Assembly (NCBI GenBank): GCA_963704815.1
Contig: CAVPHU010000001.1
Span: 992,001 to 1,056,000, forward strand
DNA: 64,000 nucleotides
Source of the DNA: DATKWD01 sp963704815
GTDB taxonomy: Bacteria > Actinomycetota > Acidimicrobiia > Acidimicrobiales > Salinilacustritrichaceae
Reading direction: 5' to 3'
Shown here: piece after piece, positions 50,326 through 58,249 of the stretch
How the letters are laid out: the number at the start of each line of letters is the position of its first letter
Numbering within the stretch: the stretch's first letter is position 1
Notes under the pieces: generated by a model
What the model was told of the DNA's origin: nothing
Database searches by the model: none
What the model saw: the letters and a program-made list of their open reading frames with translations, nothing else
Position numbers and translations under genes: made by a program

Positions 50326-50772
50326 ATGGCGCGCCTCCTCGTCGTCCACCACACCCCATCGCCACCGCTCCACGCGATGTTCGATGCCGTCATCGACGGC
50401 ACATCGGCCGACGGGATCGAGGGGATCGAGGTCGTCTCCAGAGCGGCGCTCCACGCCACGGCGGTCGACGTGCTCGACGCCGACGGCTTCGTGCTGGGGA
50501 CCCCGGCCAACCTCGGGTCGATGAGTGGTGCACTCAAGCACTTCTTCGACACCATCTTCTACCCCTGCCTCGAGGACACTGCAGGCCGGCCGTTCGGGAT
50601 CTACCTGCACGGCAACGACGACGTCGACGGCGCGCTCAACGACATCATGCGCATCACCGCCGGGCTCGCATGGCGCCAGGTCACCGACCCCGTGCGCATC
50701 ACCGGCCCGCTCGATCGTGGCGGACGTGACGCGTGCTGGAACCTGGGCGCCACCGTCGCCGCCTCCTTGTGA
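50326..50772 (+). CDS. Flavodoxin/NADPH-dependent FMN-reductase-like protein
   Basis: 148 residues. The phosphate loop for FMN is VVHHTPSPPLHAMFDAV, and GFVLGTPANLGSMSGALKHFFD matches the second flavin loop of the WrbA/flavodoxin fold. The protein is short and lacks long insertions, suggesting a single-domain flavoprotein that carries electrons or reduces quinones. The next gene starts within its stop codon (GTGA overlap). Confidence 0.8.
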   Translation: MARLLVVHHTPSPPLHAMFDAVIDGTSADGIEGIEVVSRAALHATAVDVLDADGFVLGTPANLGSMSGALKHFFDTIFYPCLEDTAGRPFGIYLHGNDDVDGALNDIMRITAGLAWRQVTDPVRITGPLDRGGRDACWNLGATVAASL

Positions 50773-51803
50773 CGCGGCGACTCCGGCCGAGCACGGCCGT
50801 TCTGCTCCTCGCCACAGGCGCCCTCGTCCTCGGCGGTCTCGTGGTGCTCGTCTCGAACGACGACGCGCCCCGACCGGACTCCGACGACGAGGCCGCCGGC
50901 CCGTCGCCCGCGACCGACGGCGACTCGAGGGCTCCGGCCGCACCCGCCCCCGCCGACCCTTCGGCGGACGGACCCCGGCCCGAGGTCCTCGAAGGGCTCG
51001 ACGGCTGGCTGTTCTTCGCCCGCGACGTCGACCCCGACTGTCGTGGCCTGGCGTCGTTTCGGCCCCCCGACGATGTCACCGGAGACCCGGCCGTCCTGCG
51101 CTACATGGTCAACGAGCCCAAGTCGGCGTTCCATCCGGAGCAGTTGGCGCCGGAACAACGTCCCGCCGCATGTGTCGACGCAACGCGCCGATCGCTGCGG
51201 GCGTCGCGCGCGACCGATGCGTCCGCGATCGACGTCGACCTCGCGTTGCGGGCCGCACGCGACGCCGGGACGACGGTGTTCTTCGAAGCCGGGAGTCACT
51301 GGTCGCCGGCGGGCCGGATCGTCGCTGCCGAGGCGCTGATCGAAGCCCTCGAGCCCGGGCGGTGGGACCCGAACTCGGTCGTTGATGCCGACCTGCCCGA
51401 ACTCCACGACCTGCGCACGCTGCTGCGAGGACCCGAGGATCCGGCGGTCGTGCGAGGCCCGACCGTCGCTCGAGGTCAGGTGACAGTGGTCGAACAGCAG
51501 ACCGCAACCCTCGCAGGAGAGACCTTCATCACCTTCCAACGATCTCGATCGGGACCCGACGGCACGATCGACGGAGTGACCTACGTGGTCGGCGACTCAC
51601 AGCTCGCCCACCTGCTTCCCGAGATCGAGTCGTATTTCGAGGAACTCGTCTTCATCAACTGGTTCCTCGTCGAACACGGTGACCCTCCCACCGTTCCGGA
51701 GCTCGACCCTGACCGCCTCATCGTGCAATCGGTCGAGCGTGCCGTGATCGATCGTTTCGACCATCCGTTCCTCGGAGAGCTGGCCGCCAGACTGCCGCAG
51801 TGA
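50769..51803 (+). CDS. Membrane-anchored AlgJ/AlgX-like (SGNH hydrolase-fold) protein
   Basis: 344 residues from GTG 50769. One N-terminal transmembrane helix (STAVLLLATGALVLGGLVVL), an acidic Pro/Ala linker, then LEGLDGWLFFARDVDPDC, the 'G-x-D-G-W-L-F' opening of AlgJ/AlgX acetyltransferase-like domains. MVNEPKSAFHPEQL and GSHWSPAGRIVAAEAL match the middle and the catalytic D/S-H-W motif, although the usual Asp two residues before His is Gly here. VVGDSQLAHLLPEI would hold the GDS-type serine. Possible polysaccharide O-acetyltransferase; confidence is moderate. Confidence 0.65.
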   Translation: MTRRLRPSTAVLLLATGALVLGGLVVLVSNDDAPRPDSDDEAAGPSPATDGDSRAPAAPAPADPSADGPRPEVLEGLDGWLFFARDVDPDCRGLASFRPPDDVTGDPAVLRYMVNEPKSAFHPEQLAPEQRPAACVDATRRSLRASRATDASAIDVDLALRAARDAGTTVFFEAGSHWSPAGRIVAAEALIEALEPGRWDPNSVVDADLPELHDLRTLLRGPEDPAVVRGPTVARGQVTVVEQQTATLAGETFITFQRSRSGPDGTIDGVTYVVGDSQLAHLLPEIESYFEELVFINWFLVEHGDPPTVPELDPDRLIVQSVERAVIDRFDHPFLGELAARLPQ

Positions 51804-51833
51804 CCCCCAGCGTCGGCGACCGACCTCACCCGA

Positions 51834-53828
51834 TCAGCTGACGTCGCTCGCGGCGCCTACGAACTGGCTGTTGTACAACTCGAAGTAGGCGCCGCCGGCC
51901 GCCAGCAGCTCGGCATGGTTGCCCTGCTCGACGATGTGACCGTCCTCCATCACGAGGATGACGTCGGCCCCTCGAATGGTGGAGAGGCGGTGGGCGATCA
52001 CGAAGCTCGTGCGGTCCTGGCGAAGCCGGTTCATGGCTTCCTGGATCAGGACCTCGGTCCGGGTGTCGACCGAGCTCGTGGCCTCGTCGAGGATGAGGAT
52101 GGAGGGGTCGGAGAGGAACGCCCGGGCGATGGTCATGAGCTGCTTCTCGCCGGCGCTGACGTTGTCGCCCTCTTCGTTGATGACGGTGTCGTAGCCGTCG
52201 GGCAGGTGGTGGACGAACCGGTCGACGTAGGTGGCCTGGGCCGCCTCGAGCACGTCGTCGTCGCTGGCCGTCGGTCGGCCGTACGCGATGTTGTCGCGGA
52301 TGGTCCCGCCGAAGAGCCAGGTGTCCTGGAGCACCATGCCGAGCTTCGATCGGAGCACGGGTCGCGGGATGGTCGAGATGTCGCGTCCGTCGAGCGTGAT
52401 GCGGCCGCCGTCGAGCTCGTAGAAGCGCATGATGAGATTGACCAGCGTCGTCTTGCCGGCCCCGGTCGGGCCGACGATGGCGATGGTCTGACCGGGCTCG
52501 GCGGTGAGCGACAGACCCTCGATCAGCGGCGACTCGGGGAGGTACGAGAAGTCGACGTCTTCGAACACGACTCGTCCTCGGGCCGGCCGACCGTCGGCAT
52601 CGTCGACCGGCTCGGGGCTCTGCTCGTCGGCGTCGAGGAACTCGAGCACCCGTTCGAGGCTGGCGATGCCGGACTGGAACACGTTGGCCATCGAGGCCAG
52701 GTGGGACAGCGGCTGTGAGAACTGCCGGGCGTACTGGATGAACGCCTGGATGTCACCGATGTTGATGGCCCCGCCGCTGACCTGGAGGCCGCCGACGACC
52801 GCGATGAGCACGTACTGCACGTTGCCCATGAAGACCATGGCCGGCTGGATCAGGCTCGACATGAACTGGGCGCCGAAGCTCGACTCGAACAGACGGTCGT
52901 TCTCCTCGCTGAACCGCTCCTCGACCTCGTGCTGGCGGCCGAAGCTCTTGACGATCGCGTGGCCGGTGAAGGCTTCCTCGACCTGAGCGTTGACCTTCCC
53001 GGTCGAGTTCCACTGGGCCAGGAAGCGGGGACGAGCCCTGGTTCCGATCTTCTTCATGAGCCAGATCGAGGTCGGGACGGTGGTGAGCGCCACCACGGCC
53101 AGCAGCGGCGAGATGGTGAACATCATCACCATCACGCCGATGATCGTGAGCGTCGACACGAGGATCTGGCTGAGCGTCTGTTGCAGGCTCTGGGCGACGT
53201 TGTCGATGTCGTTGGTCACCCGGCTCAGCAGGTCGCCCCGCGCCTGCTTGTCGACGTAGCTGAGGGGTAGGTGGTTGAGCTTTCGCTCGATGGCCGCGCG
53301 CAGCGAGAACATCGTGCGCTGCACGACACCGGCCAGCATGTAGGCCTGGATGTAGGACAGGGCCCAGGAGCCCAGGTAGAGCGCAGCCACCACGGCCAGG
53401 GTCCGATGCAGGGCGGGGAAGTCGATGCCTTCGGGTGAGCTGACGCCGCGCACGATGATGTTGGTGGCATCGCCGAGGATCTTGGGGCCGATGACGACCA
53501 GGACCACGCTGCCGATCGTGAGGGCGAGCACGACCCAGAGGCGCACCTTCTCGGGTCGGAGCAGCCCGCCGAGACGCTTGACCGCTCCCCGGAAGTCGTT
53601 GCTCGACTCCGCCGGCATACCCATCGAACCCATGCCGCCGCGCCGGTTGACCGACGGACCGGCCTTGTCCATGGCCGCGCGGACCTCGTCGGGACTGCGC
53701 TCGGCCGACGCTCCGCCGTTCGAGCCGTTCGAGCCGTTCGAGCCGTTCGAGCCGTTCGAGCCGTTCGAGCCGTTCGAGCCGTTCGAGCCGTTCGAGCCGT
53801 TCGAGCCGGTTGGCGTGGCGTCGGTCAT
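51834..53828 (-). CDS. ABC exporter subunit with canonical Walker B and an SNG-repeat tail
   Basis: 664 residues: a 40-residue low-complexity N-terminus with ten Ser-Asn-Gly repeats, six transmembrane helices, then an ATPase with Walker A VGPTGAGKTTLVNL, signature NVSAGEKQ (degenerate), Walker B ILILDEATSSVD with the catalytic Glu, and the switch His in IAHRLSTI. It pairs with the upstream subunit to form a heterodimeric multidrug-type exporter with one weakened ATP site. Start ATG 53828 overlaps the partner's stop by 4 bases and has GGAGG 7 bases upstream. Substrate unknown. Confidence 0.9.
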   Translation of the reverse strand: MTDATPTGSNGSNGSNGSNGSNGSNGSNGSNGSNGSNGGASAERSPDEVRAAMDKAGPSVNRRGGMGSMGMPAESSNDFRGAVKRLGGLLRPEKVRLWVVLALTIGSVVLVVIGPKILGDATNIIVRGVSSPEGIDFPALHRTLAVVAALYLGSWALSYIQAYMLAGVVQRTMFSLRAAIERKLNHLPLSYVDKQARGDLLSRVTNDIDNVAQSLQQTLSQILVSTLTIIGVMVMMFTISPLLAVVALTTVPTSIWLMKKIGTRARPRFLAQWNSTGKVNAQVEEAFTGHAIVKSFGRQHEVEERFSEENDRLFESSFGAQFMSSLIQPAMVFMGNVQYVLIAVVGGLQVSGGAINIGDIQAFIQYARQFSQPLSHLASMANVFQSGIASLERVLEFLDADEQSPEPVDDADGRPARGRVVFEDVDFSYLPESPLIEGLSLTAEPGQTIAIVGPTGAGKTTLVNLIMRFYELDGGRITLDGRDISTIPRPVLRSKLGMVLQDTWLFGGTIRDNIAYGRPTASDDDVLEAAQATYVDRFVHHLPDGYDTVINEEGDNVSAGEKQLMTIARAFLSDPSILILDEATSSVDTRTEVLIQEAMNRLRQDRTSFVIAHRLSTIRGADVILVMEDGHIVEQGNHAELLAAGGAYFELYNSQFVGAASDVS
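53716..53805. repeat. Ten tandem copies of a 9-bp unit inside an ABC exporter gene
   Basis: Ten identical units of CCGTTCGAG, read on the minus strand as Ser-Asn-Gly codons. Copy-number change would keep frame and only alter the length of a flexible N-terminal tail. Perfect identity points to recent slippage expansion. Confidence 0.95.
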
Positions 53829-55561
53829 ACCGCCACCTCCTGCTCGCCGATCTGGCTCTGCACGATCTCGGCATAGGTGGGACAGCCGGCAATGAGTTCG
53901 TCGTGGGCCCCGCGTCCGACGATCCGGCCGTCCTCGAGCACGAGGATCTGTTCGGCCGACGAAATGGTCGACACCCGCTGAGCGACGATGACCTTGGCCG
54001 CATCGGCGGCGAACGGATCGAGCGCGGCCCGCAGGCGGGCATCGGTCGACAGATCGAGCGCCGAGAACGAGTCGTCGAAGACGTAGACCTCGGGCTTGAC
54101 GACCAGGGCGCGCGCGATGGCGAGCCGCTGACGTTGGCCACCGGACACGTTGCTGCCGCCCTGGGCGATCTCGCTGTCGAGCCCGTCGGGCATGGCCCGC
54201 ACGAAGTCGGAGGCCTGCGCCACGTCGAGCGCCTGCCACATCTCGGCCTCGCTGACCTCGGGACGGCCGTAGCGGAGGTTCGATGCGACCGTTCCGGAGA
54301 ACAGGAAGGGCTTCTGGGGACAGAATCCGATGCGGCCCCACAGCAGTTCAGGGTCGAGCTCCTGCACGTCGACCCCGCCGACGAGGACCGCCCCCGACGT
54401 GGCGTCGAAGAGGCGTGGTACGAGGTTCACGAGGGTGGTCTTGCCGGACCCCGTGCTCCCGATGATGGCCGTGGTCTCCCCGGGTCGGGTCGTGAACGAG
54501 ATGTCGTGGAGCACCGGGTCGTCGGCGCCTGGGTAGTGGAAGCCGACGTTCCGGAACTCGAGCGTTCCCGGCGAGACGAGCGCCCGCACCGGTTCGGCCG
54601 GCACGGTGAGCGACGACTGGGTCTCGAGCACCTCCTGGATCCGCTCGGCCGCCACGCGGGCACGCGGGATCATCGACATCATGAACGTCGCCATGACCAC
54701 GGCCATCATGATCTGGATGAGGTAGCTGAGATACGCGATCAGCGCGCCGATCTGCATCGAACCGGCCGAGACGCGGTCGGCACCCACCCACAGCACGCCG
54801 ATGCTCGACATGTTGATGATCAGCATCACCGTCGGGAACATCGAGGCCATCAGCCGTCCGGTACGCAACGACACTTCGGTGAGGTCGTCGTTCGCCGCCT
54901 CGAAGCGCTCGCTCTCCTCGGGCTCACGAACGAAGGCACGAACCACCCGGATCCCGGTGATCTGCTCGCGCATCACTCGGTTCACCTGATCGACGCGCTC
55001 CTGCATCAGCTGGAACGCCGGCACCATCCGGGAGATCACGAACCCGAGGACGATGACCGCGATGGGAATGTTGATCACGAGGACGATCGACAGACCGAGG
55101 TCCTCGCGGACCGCCATGATGACTCCGATCACCGCGGTGATGGGCGCCGCGATCATCATCGTGCAGCCCATGGCCACGAGGATCTGGACCTGCTGGACGT
55201 CGTTGGTGATGCGGGTGATGAGCGACGGGGCGCCGAACCTGCCGACCTCGCGGGCCGAGAAGTCGAGGACCCGGCGGAACAGGTGTTCGCGCACGTCACG
55301 CCCGAAGCTCATGGCGACCTTGGCCCCGAAGTAGACCGCCGCAGTGGCGAACCCGATCTGCACGACGGTCATCCCCATCATCACCGCGCCGATCGACCAG
55401 ATCTCGGAGGTGTCGCCGGGAATGACGCCCTGGTCGATGATGTCGGCGTTCAGCGTCGGCAGCGTCAAGGCGGCGAAGGCCTGGATGGTCTGGAACACCA
55501 CGACCACGATCAGCGGCTTCTTGTACGGCGCCAGCCGCTGCTTCAGGAGATCGGTGAGCAC
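53825..55561 (-). CDS. ABC exporter subunit with degenerate ATP site
   Basis: 578 residues: six transmembrane helices followed by an ATPase domain with Walker A GSTGSGKTTLVNL and signature NVSGGQRQR. The Walker B VYVFDDSFSALD has Asp where the catalytic Glu should be, and the switch region VAQRVSTI has Gln instead of His, both marks of the degenerate half of heterodimeric exporters such as TM287/288 and BmrCD. GTG 55561 follows the TetR stop codon with no gap, so regulator and transporter share one transcript. Confidence 0.9.
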   Translation of the reverse strand: MLTDLLKQRLAPYKKPLIVVVVFQTIQAFAALTLPTLNADIIDQGVIPGDTSEIWSIGAVMMGMTVVQIGFATAAVYFGAKVAMSFGRDVREHLFRRVLDFSAREVGRFGAPSLITRITNDVQQVQILVAMGCTMMIAAPITAVIGVIMAVREDLGLSIVLVINIPIAVIVLGFVISRMVPAFQLMQERVDQVNRVMREQITGIRVVRAFVREPEESERFEAANDDLTEVSLRTGRLMASMFPTVMLIINMSSIGVLWVGADRVSAGSMQIGALIAYLSYLIQIMMAVVMATFMMSMIPRARVAAERIQEVLETQSSLTVPAEPVRALVSPGTLEFRNVGFHYPGADDPVLHDISFTTRPGETTAIIGSTGSGKTTLVNLVPRLFDATSGAVLVGGVDVQELDPELLWGRIGFCPQKPFLFSGTVASNLRYGRPEVSEAEMWQALDVAQASDFVRAMPDGLDSEIAQGGSNVSGGQRQRLAIARALVVKPEVYVFDDSFSALDLSTDARLRAALDPFAADAAKVIVAQRVSTISSAEQILVLEDGRIVGRGAHDELIAGCPTYAEIVQSQIGEQEVAV

Positions 55562-56140
55562 CTAGCGGGTCCCCTCGGTCAGGGTGCCGTGCAGGAACTG
55601 CTCGACGATCTGCTCGGCGGTCATGGGTTCCTCGGCCAGCATCGGGTGGGTCACTGCGAGCGTCAGGGCACGGAGCATGCGCGCTGCGGCGCGTGGCGAC
55701 ACGGTGAGGCGGTCCTGCGCCGGCTCCAGCAACGCGGTCAGCGCATCGCTGTCGGTGAGGGGCCGGCTGGCCTGTTCGCGCAGCTTCGGTCCGAGATTCG
55801 ACACCACCGCCCACACGTCGACGATCCGGCGCTGGATGAGATCGACGGCGACGACCAACTGCTGCTCGAAGTCGACCGACGTGTCGATCGCGGCGTACGC
55901 GGCCTCGGACGGCCCCTGGTCGAGTGCGGCGTCGAGCGTGGCCAGCAGCAGCTCGTCCTTGTCCTGGAAGACGCGAAAGATGGTTCCTTCGGCCACGCCT
56001 GCTGCCTCGGCGATCTGGCGGGTGGTGACGGTCTCGCCGTGGGTGGCGAGGAGCGGGAGCGTGGCCTGCACGATCGCGGCCCGGCGTTCGTCCGCGGGCA
56101 TCGCCGCGGCCCGACGCGACGACGTGGCGACACCAGGCAC
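55562..56140 (-). CDS. TetR-family regulator of the ABC exporter
   Basis: 192 residues from GTG 56140. The HTH is RAAIVQATLPLLATHGETV, then TRQIAEAAGVAEGTIFRVFQDKDELL. An in-frame GTG at 56173 would put an operator palindrome inside the coding region, so the later start is preferred; it lies 6 bases after a TATGGT box, implying a leaderless mRNA. The exporter genes follow without a gap. Autorepression relieved by an exported compound is the likely logic. Confidence 0.85.
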   Translation of the reverse strand: MPGVATSSRRAAAMPADERRAAIVQATLPLLATHGETVTTRQIAEAAGVAEGTIFRVFQDKDELLLATLDAALDQGPSEAAYAAIDTSVDFEQQLVVAVDLIQRRIVDVWAVVSNLGPKLREQASRPLTDSDALTALLEPAQDRLTVSPRAAARMLRALTLAVTHPMLAEEPMTAEQIVEQFLHGTLTEGTR

Positions 56141-56146
56141 CGGTTC

Positions 56147-56172
56147 ACCATAGCTGAGTGAGTGCTCACTCA
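56147..56172 (-). promoter_or_regulatory. TetR operator palindrome and -10 box
   Basis: TGAGTGAG-TG-CTCACTCA at 56155-56172 is an inverted repeat of 8-bp arms, followed by further CACTCA units to 56180. A TATGGT -10 box (56147-56152, minus strand) abuts it, so a bound repressor would block the promoter of the TetR-exporter operon. Confidence 0.65.
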
Positions 56173-56197
56173 CTCACTCAGTTCGGTCGGGCGGACC

Positions 56198-56986
56198 TCA
56201 CTCCCGCAACTTCCAGTACCCGCGCACGGTGGCTGCGGAACGCGGCAGCCCGGCCGGACCGAACAGGTGCCCCCGGATCCGGTGGACCGCCGCTGCTTCA
56301 CCGGCCGCCCACACGAGCACCCCGTCGCCCAGCGCCGCCGCTTCGACGGCGGCGACCAGGGTGTCGCCGGGTGAAGCGCCCGCGGGCAGGTCGTGCCACG
56401 TGAGATCGATCGAGGACGACGCACCGAGATCGACACGAGCTTCTGGCATCGCCACCTCGACATGGACGACCACATCGGCCCCACTCGGGAGCACGGTGAG
56501 CAGCTGCCGAATGGCGGGAATGGCGGTCTCGTCGCCGACCAGCAAGAACCGGGTGGCGTCGGCGTCGACGTCGTAGCCACGGCCCGGACCCGACAGGGCG
56601 GCCTCGGCGCCGGCCTCGGCCGCCGCCGCCCAGTCCGACGCGGCTCCCCCGTCGTGCAGGACCAGATCGAGGTCGATCGCACGCTCGTTCGCGGTCTTGA
56701 AGGGGGGCGTGAACGTGCGAATGGCCGGGCGCGAACCGTCAGCGAGAAGGAACTCGTTGCCGTTCCATTCAGGCATCACCAGCTGTGGCGACCCGGGCGA
56801 GGGCACCAGCAGGCGCACGCTCGCCGCGGGTTCGGCGATGACCAGACCCTCGAGGTCGTCACCCTCGAGGGTCACGCGGATCATCCGCGGGCTCAGGGCC
56901 TGCTTCCCCGCGAGGGTGACCCGCCGGAACGACGGCGGCTCGCGCCGGAGCCTCACCAAGCGGTCCTTGCCGGAGGGTTCGCTCAT
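56198..56986 (-). CDS. Siderophore-interacting protein (flavin ferric-siderophore reductase)
   Basis: 262 residues. The FAD-binding region has IRTFTPPFKT, a variant of the RxYTxR motif in which the second arginine is absent, and the NAD(P)H-type domain has FLLVGDETAIPAIRQLL and DGVLVWAAGEAAAVHRI. These proteins reduce ferric siderophores in the cytoplasm. Start ATG 56986; the last bases lie next to the TetR operator of the convergently arranged neighbour. No siderophore transporter is in the window. Confidence 0.85.
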   Translation of the reverse strand: MSEPSGKDRLVRLRREPPSFRRVTLAGKQALSPRMIRVTLEGDDLEGLVIAEPAASVRLLVPSPGSPQLVMPEWNGNEFLLADGSRPAIRTFTPPFKTANERAIDLDLVLHDGGAASDWAAAAEAGAEAALSGPGRGYDVDADATRFLLVGDETAIPAIRQLLTVLPSGADVVVHVEVAMPEARVDLGASSSIDLTWHDLPAGASPGDTLVAAVEAAALGDGVLVWAAGEAAAVHRIRGHLFGPAGLPRSAATVRGYWKLRE

Positions 56987-57020
56987 GGCGGCGCAGGGTA
57001 ACGGCGGGTCAGTCGATCCT

Positions 57021-57080
57021 TCAGATCCTTCGATGTCGATCTCAGATCCTTCGATGTCGATCTCAGATCCTTCGATGTGA
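57021..57080. repeat. Tandem 21-bp repeat upstream of the siderophore-interacting protein gene
   Basis: Two full copies (57021-57041, 57042-57062) and a partial third (57063-57080) of a unit starting TCAGATCCTTCGATGTCGAT. The 21-bp period equals two helical turns, so proteins bound to each copy would face the same side of DNA. It lies in the 157-bp gap between divergent genes. Confidence 0.85.
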
Positions 57081-57143
57081 TGACGTCGGAGGTCCCCCGT
57101 TCGGCCGACGACACGAGGCACAGGAGCGCTGAGAATCATCGAC

Positions 57144-58175
57144 ATGGCCTCACTTCTTCCCAACCACACACCGCCCGAGCCACCGCCGTCCCTTCCCTCC
57201 CCGTCATGGGTCAACCGGCGGCGGTGGCTCGCTGGCGTCCTCACGGTCGCACTCGTGGTCGGGGGCTTCCTGCTCGACCGGGAGGTGGTGTTCGCGGTGC
57301 TCGCGGTGTTTGTCCTCGTCGTGCCGTTCGAGAAGCTGTTCCCGCGGCATCAGCAGCGGGTGCGACGCCCCGAACTGGGCACCGACCTCGCGTATGCGTT
57401 CACGTCCGGGCCGCTCGGAGTCCTGGGCATCGTCGTCGGTGCGGTCGTCGCCGTCTTGTCCTTGGTCTGGCTCCCGGCCCTGCTGTTGCGGCCGTTCGTG
57501 CTCGCCCTGCCACCTGCGGTCAACCTCGTCGCCGGTCTGCTGTTGTTCGACGTGGCCGTCTACTGGACCCACCGGTTCGCCCACGAGGTTCCGTTCCTGT
57601 GGAGGTTCCACAAGATCCACCACTCGACCAGACGGCTCGACTGGATCAGTGGCGTCCGTTCGCACCCCTTCGACGGCGTCATCGGTGCTCCTGCGTTCGT
57701 CGTGGTGATCGTCGCCGGGTTCAGCGTCCAGGTCAGTGGAGCCCTCCTCGTGCTCCAGACCATCGTCGGGCTGTTCCTGCACGCCAACGTCCGATGGCGG
57801 CTCCGCCCGCTTCACCGAGTCGTGGTCACTCCGGAGTTCCACCACTGGCACCATGCCAACGAACCCGCCGCCCACCACACCAACTACTCGGGGCTCCTGC
57901 CGATCTGGGACGTGGTGTTCGGGACCTACCGCATGCCGACCGACCAGCGGCCGAGCGTCTACGGAATCGACGAGGAGCTCCCACCGGGCCTCGTCGGCCA
58001 GCTGTGGGCGCCCATGCACGGGCTGCGCACCGTCCGCAGCGCCGTCGGTCATCCCGTCCGCACGCTCGAGGAGACCATGGCCTCGACAAAGCGAGGACTG
58101 GGTCAGATGAAGGAATCGGCGACGAGGCGACCTCCCCGCCCCCTGGCCGGAGAGCACGGGGTCACGACATTCTGA
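57144..58175 (+). CDS. Sterol desaturase/fatty acid hydroxylase family membrane protein
   Basis: 343 residues with four or more transmembrane helices and the di-iron histidine boxes HRFAHE, HKIHHSTRR and HHWHHANE. Members insert oxygen or double bonds into lipids (sterols, carotenoids, fatty acids) using two iron atoms. The exact substrate is not evident. It is divergent from the siderophore-interacting protein gene; iron as a shared theme is speculative. Confidence 0.88.
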   Translation: MASLLPNHTPPEPPPSLPSPSWVNRRRWLAGVLTVALVVGGFLLDREVVFAVLAVFVLVVPFEKLFPRHQQRVRRPELGTDLAYAFTSGPLGVLGIVVGAVVAVLSLVWLPALLLRPFVLALPPAVNLVAGLLLFDVAVYWTHRFAHEVPFLWRFHKIHHSTRRLDWISGVRSHPFDGVIGAPAFVVVIVAGFSVQVSGALLVLQTIVGLFLHANVRWRLRPLHRVVVTPEFHHWHHANEPAAHHTNYSGLLPIWDVVFGTYRMPTDQRPSVYGIDEELPPGLVGQLWAPMHGLRTVRSAVGHPVRTLEETMASTKRGLGQMKESATRRPPRPLAGEHGVTTF

Positions 58176-58219
58176 CCAGAAATCCGAGCAGGCTGACCAG
58201 AAAGCCGAGCAGGCTGACC
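58172..58219. repeat. Tandem 21-bp repeat containing the histidine kinase -35 box
   Basis: Copies at 58172-58192 and 58193-58213 (one mismatch) and a partial third at 58214-58219, unit CTGACCAGAAA(T/G)CCGAGCAGG. The partial copy CTGACC is itself the -35 of the downstream promoter. The period again equals two helical turns. Confidence 0.85.
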
Positions 58220-58242
58220 CCGGCCACGCCGGTCAGTACCGT
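58214..58242 (+). promoter_or_regulatory. Promoter of the two-component system
   Basis: CTGACC (58214-58219), a 17-base spacer and TACCGT (58237-58242), with the kinase ATG 7 bases further on. The -35 lies in the last unit of the 21-bp repeat array, so an activator or the response regulator itself could act there. Confidence 0.6.
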
Positions 58243-58249
58243 TCGAGCG

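Noticed and set aside
57021..57080. CRISPR array
   Set aside because: The 21-bp units are directly adjacent with no spacers, and no cas genes are present.
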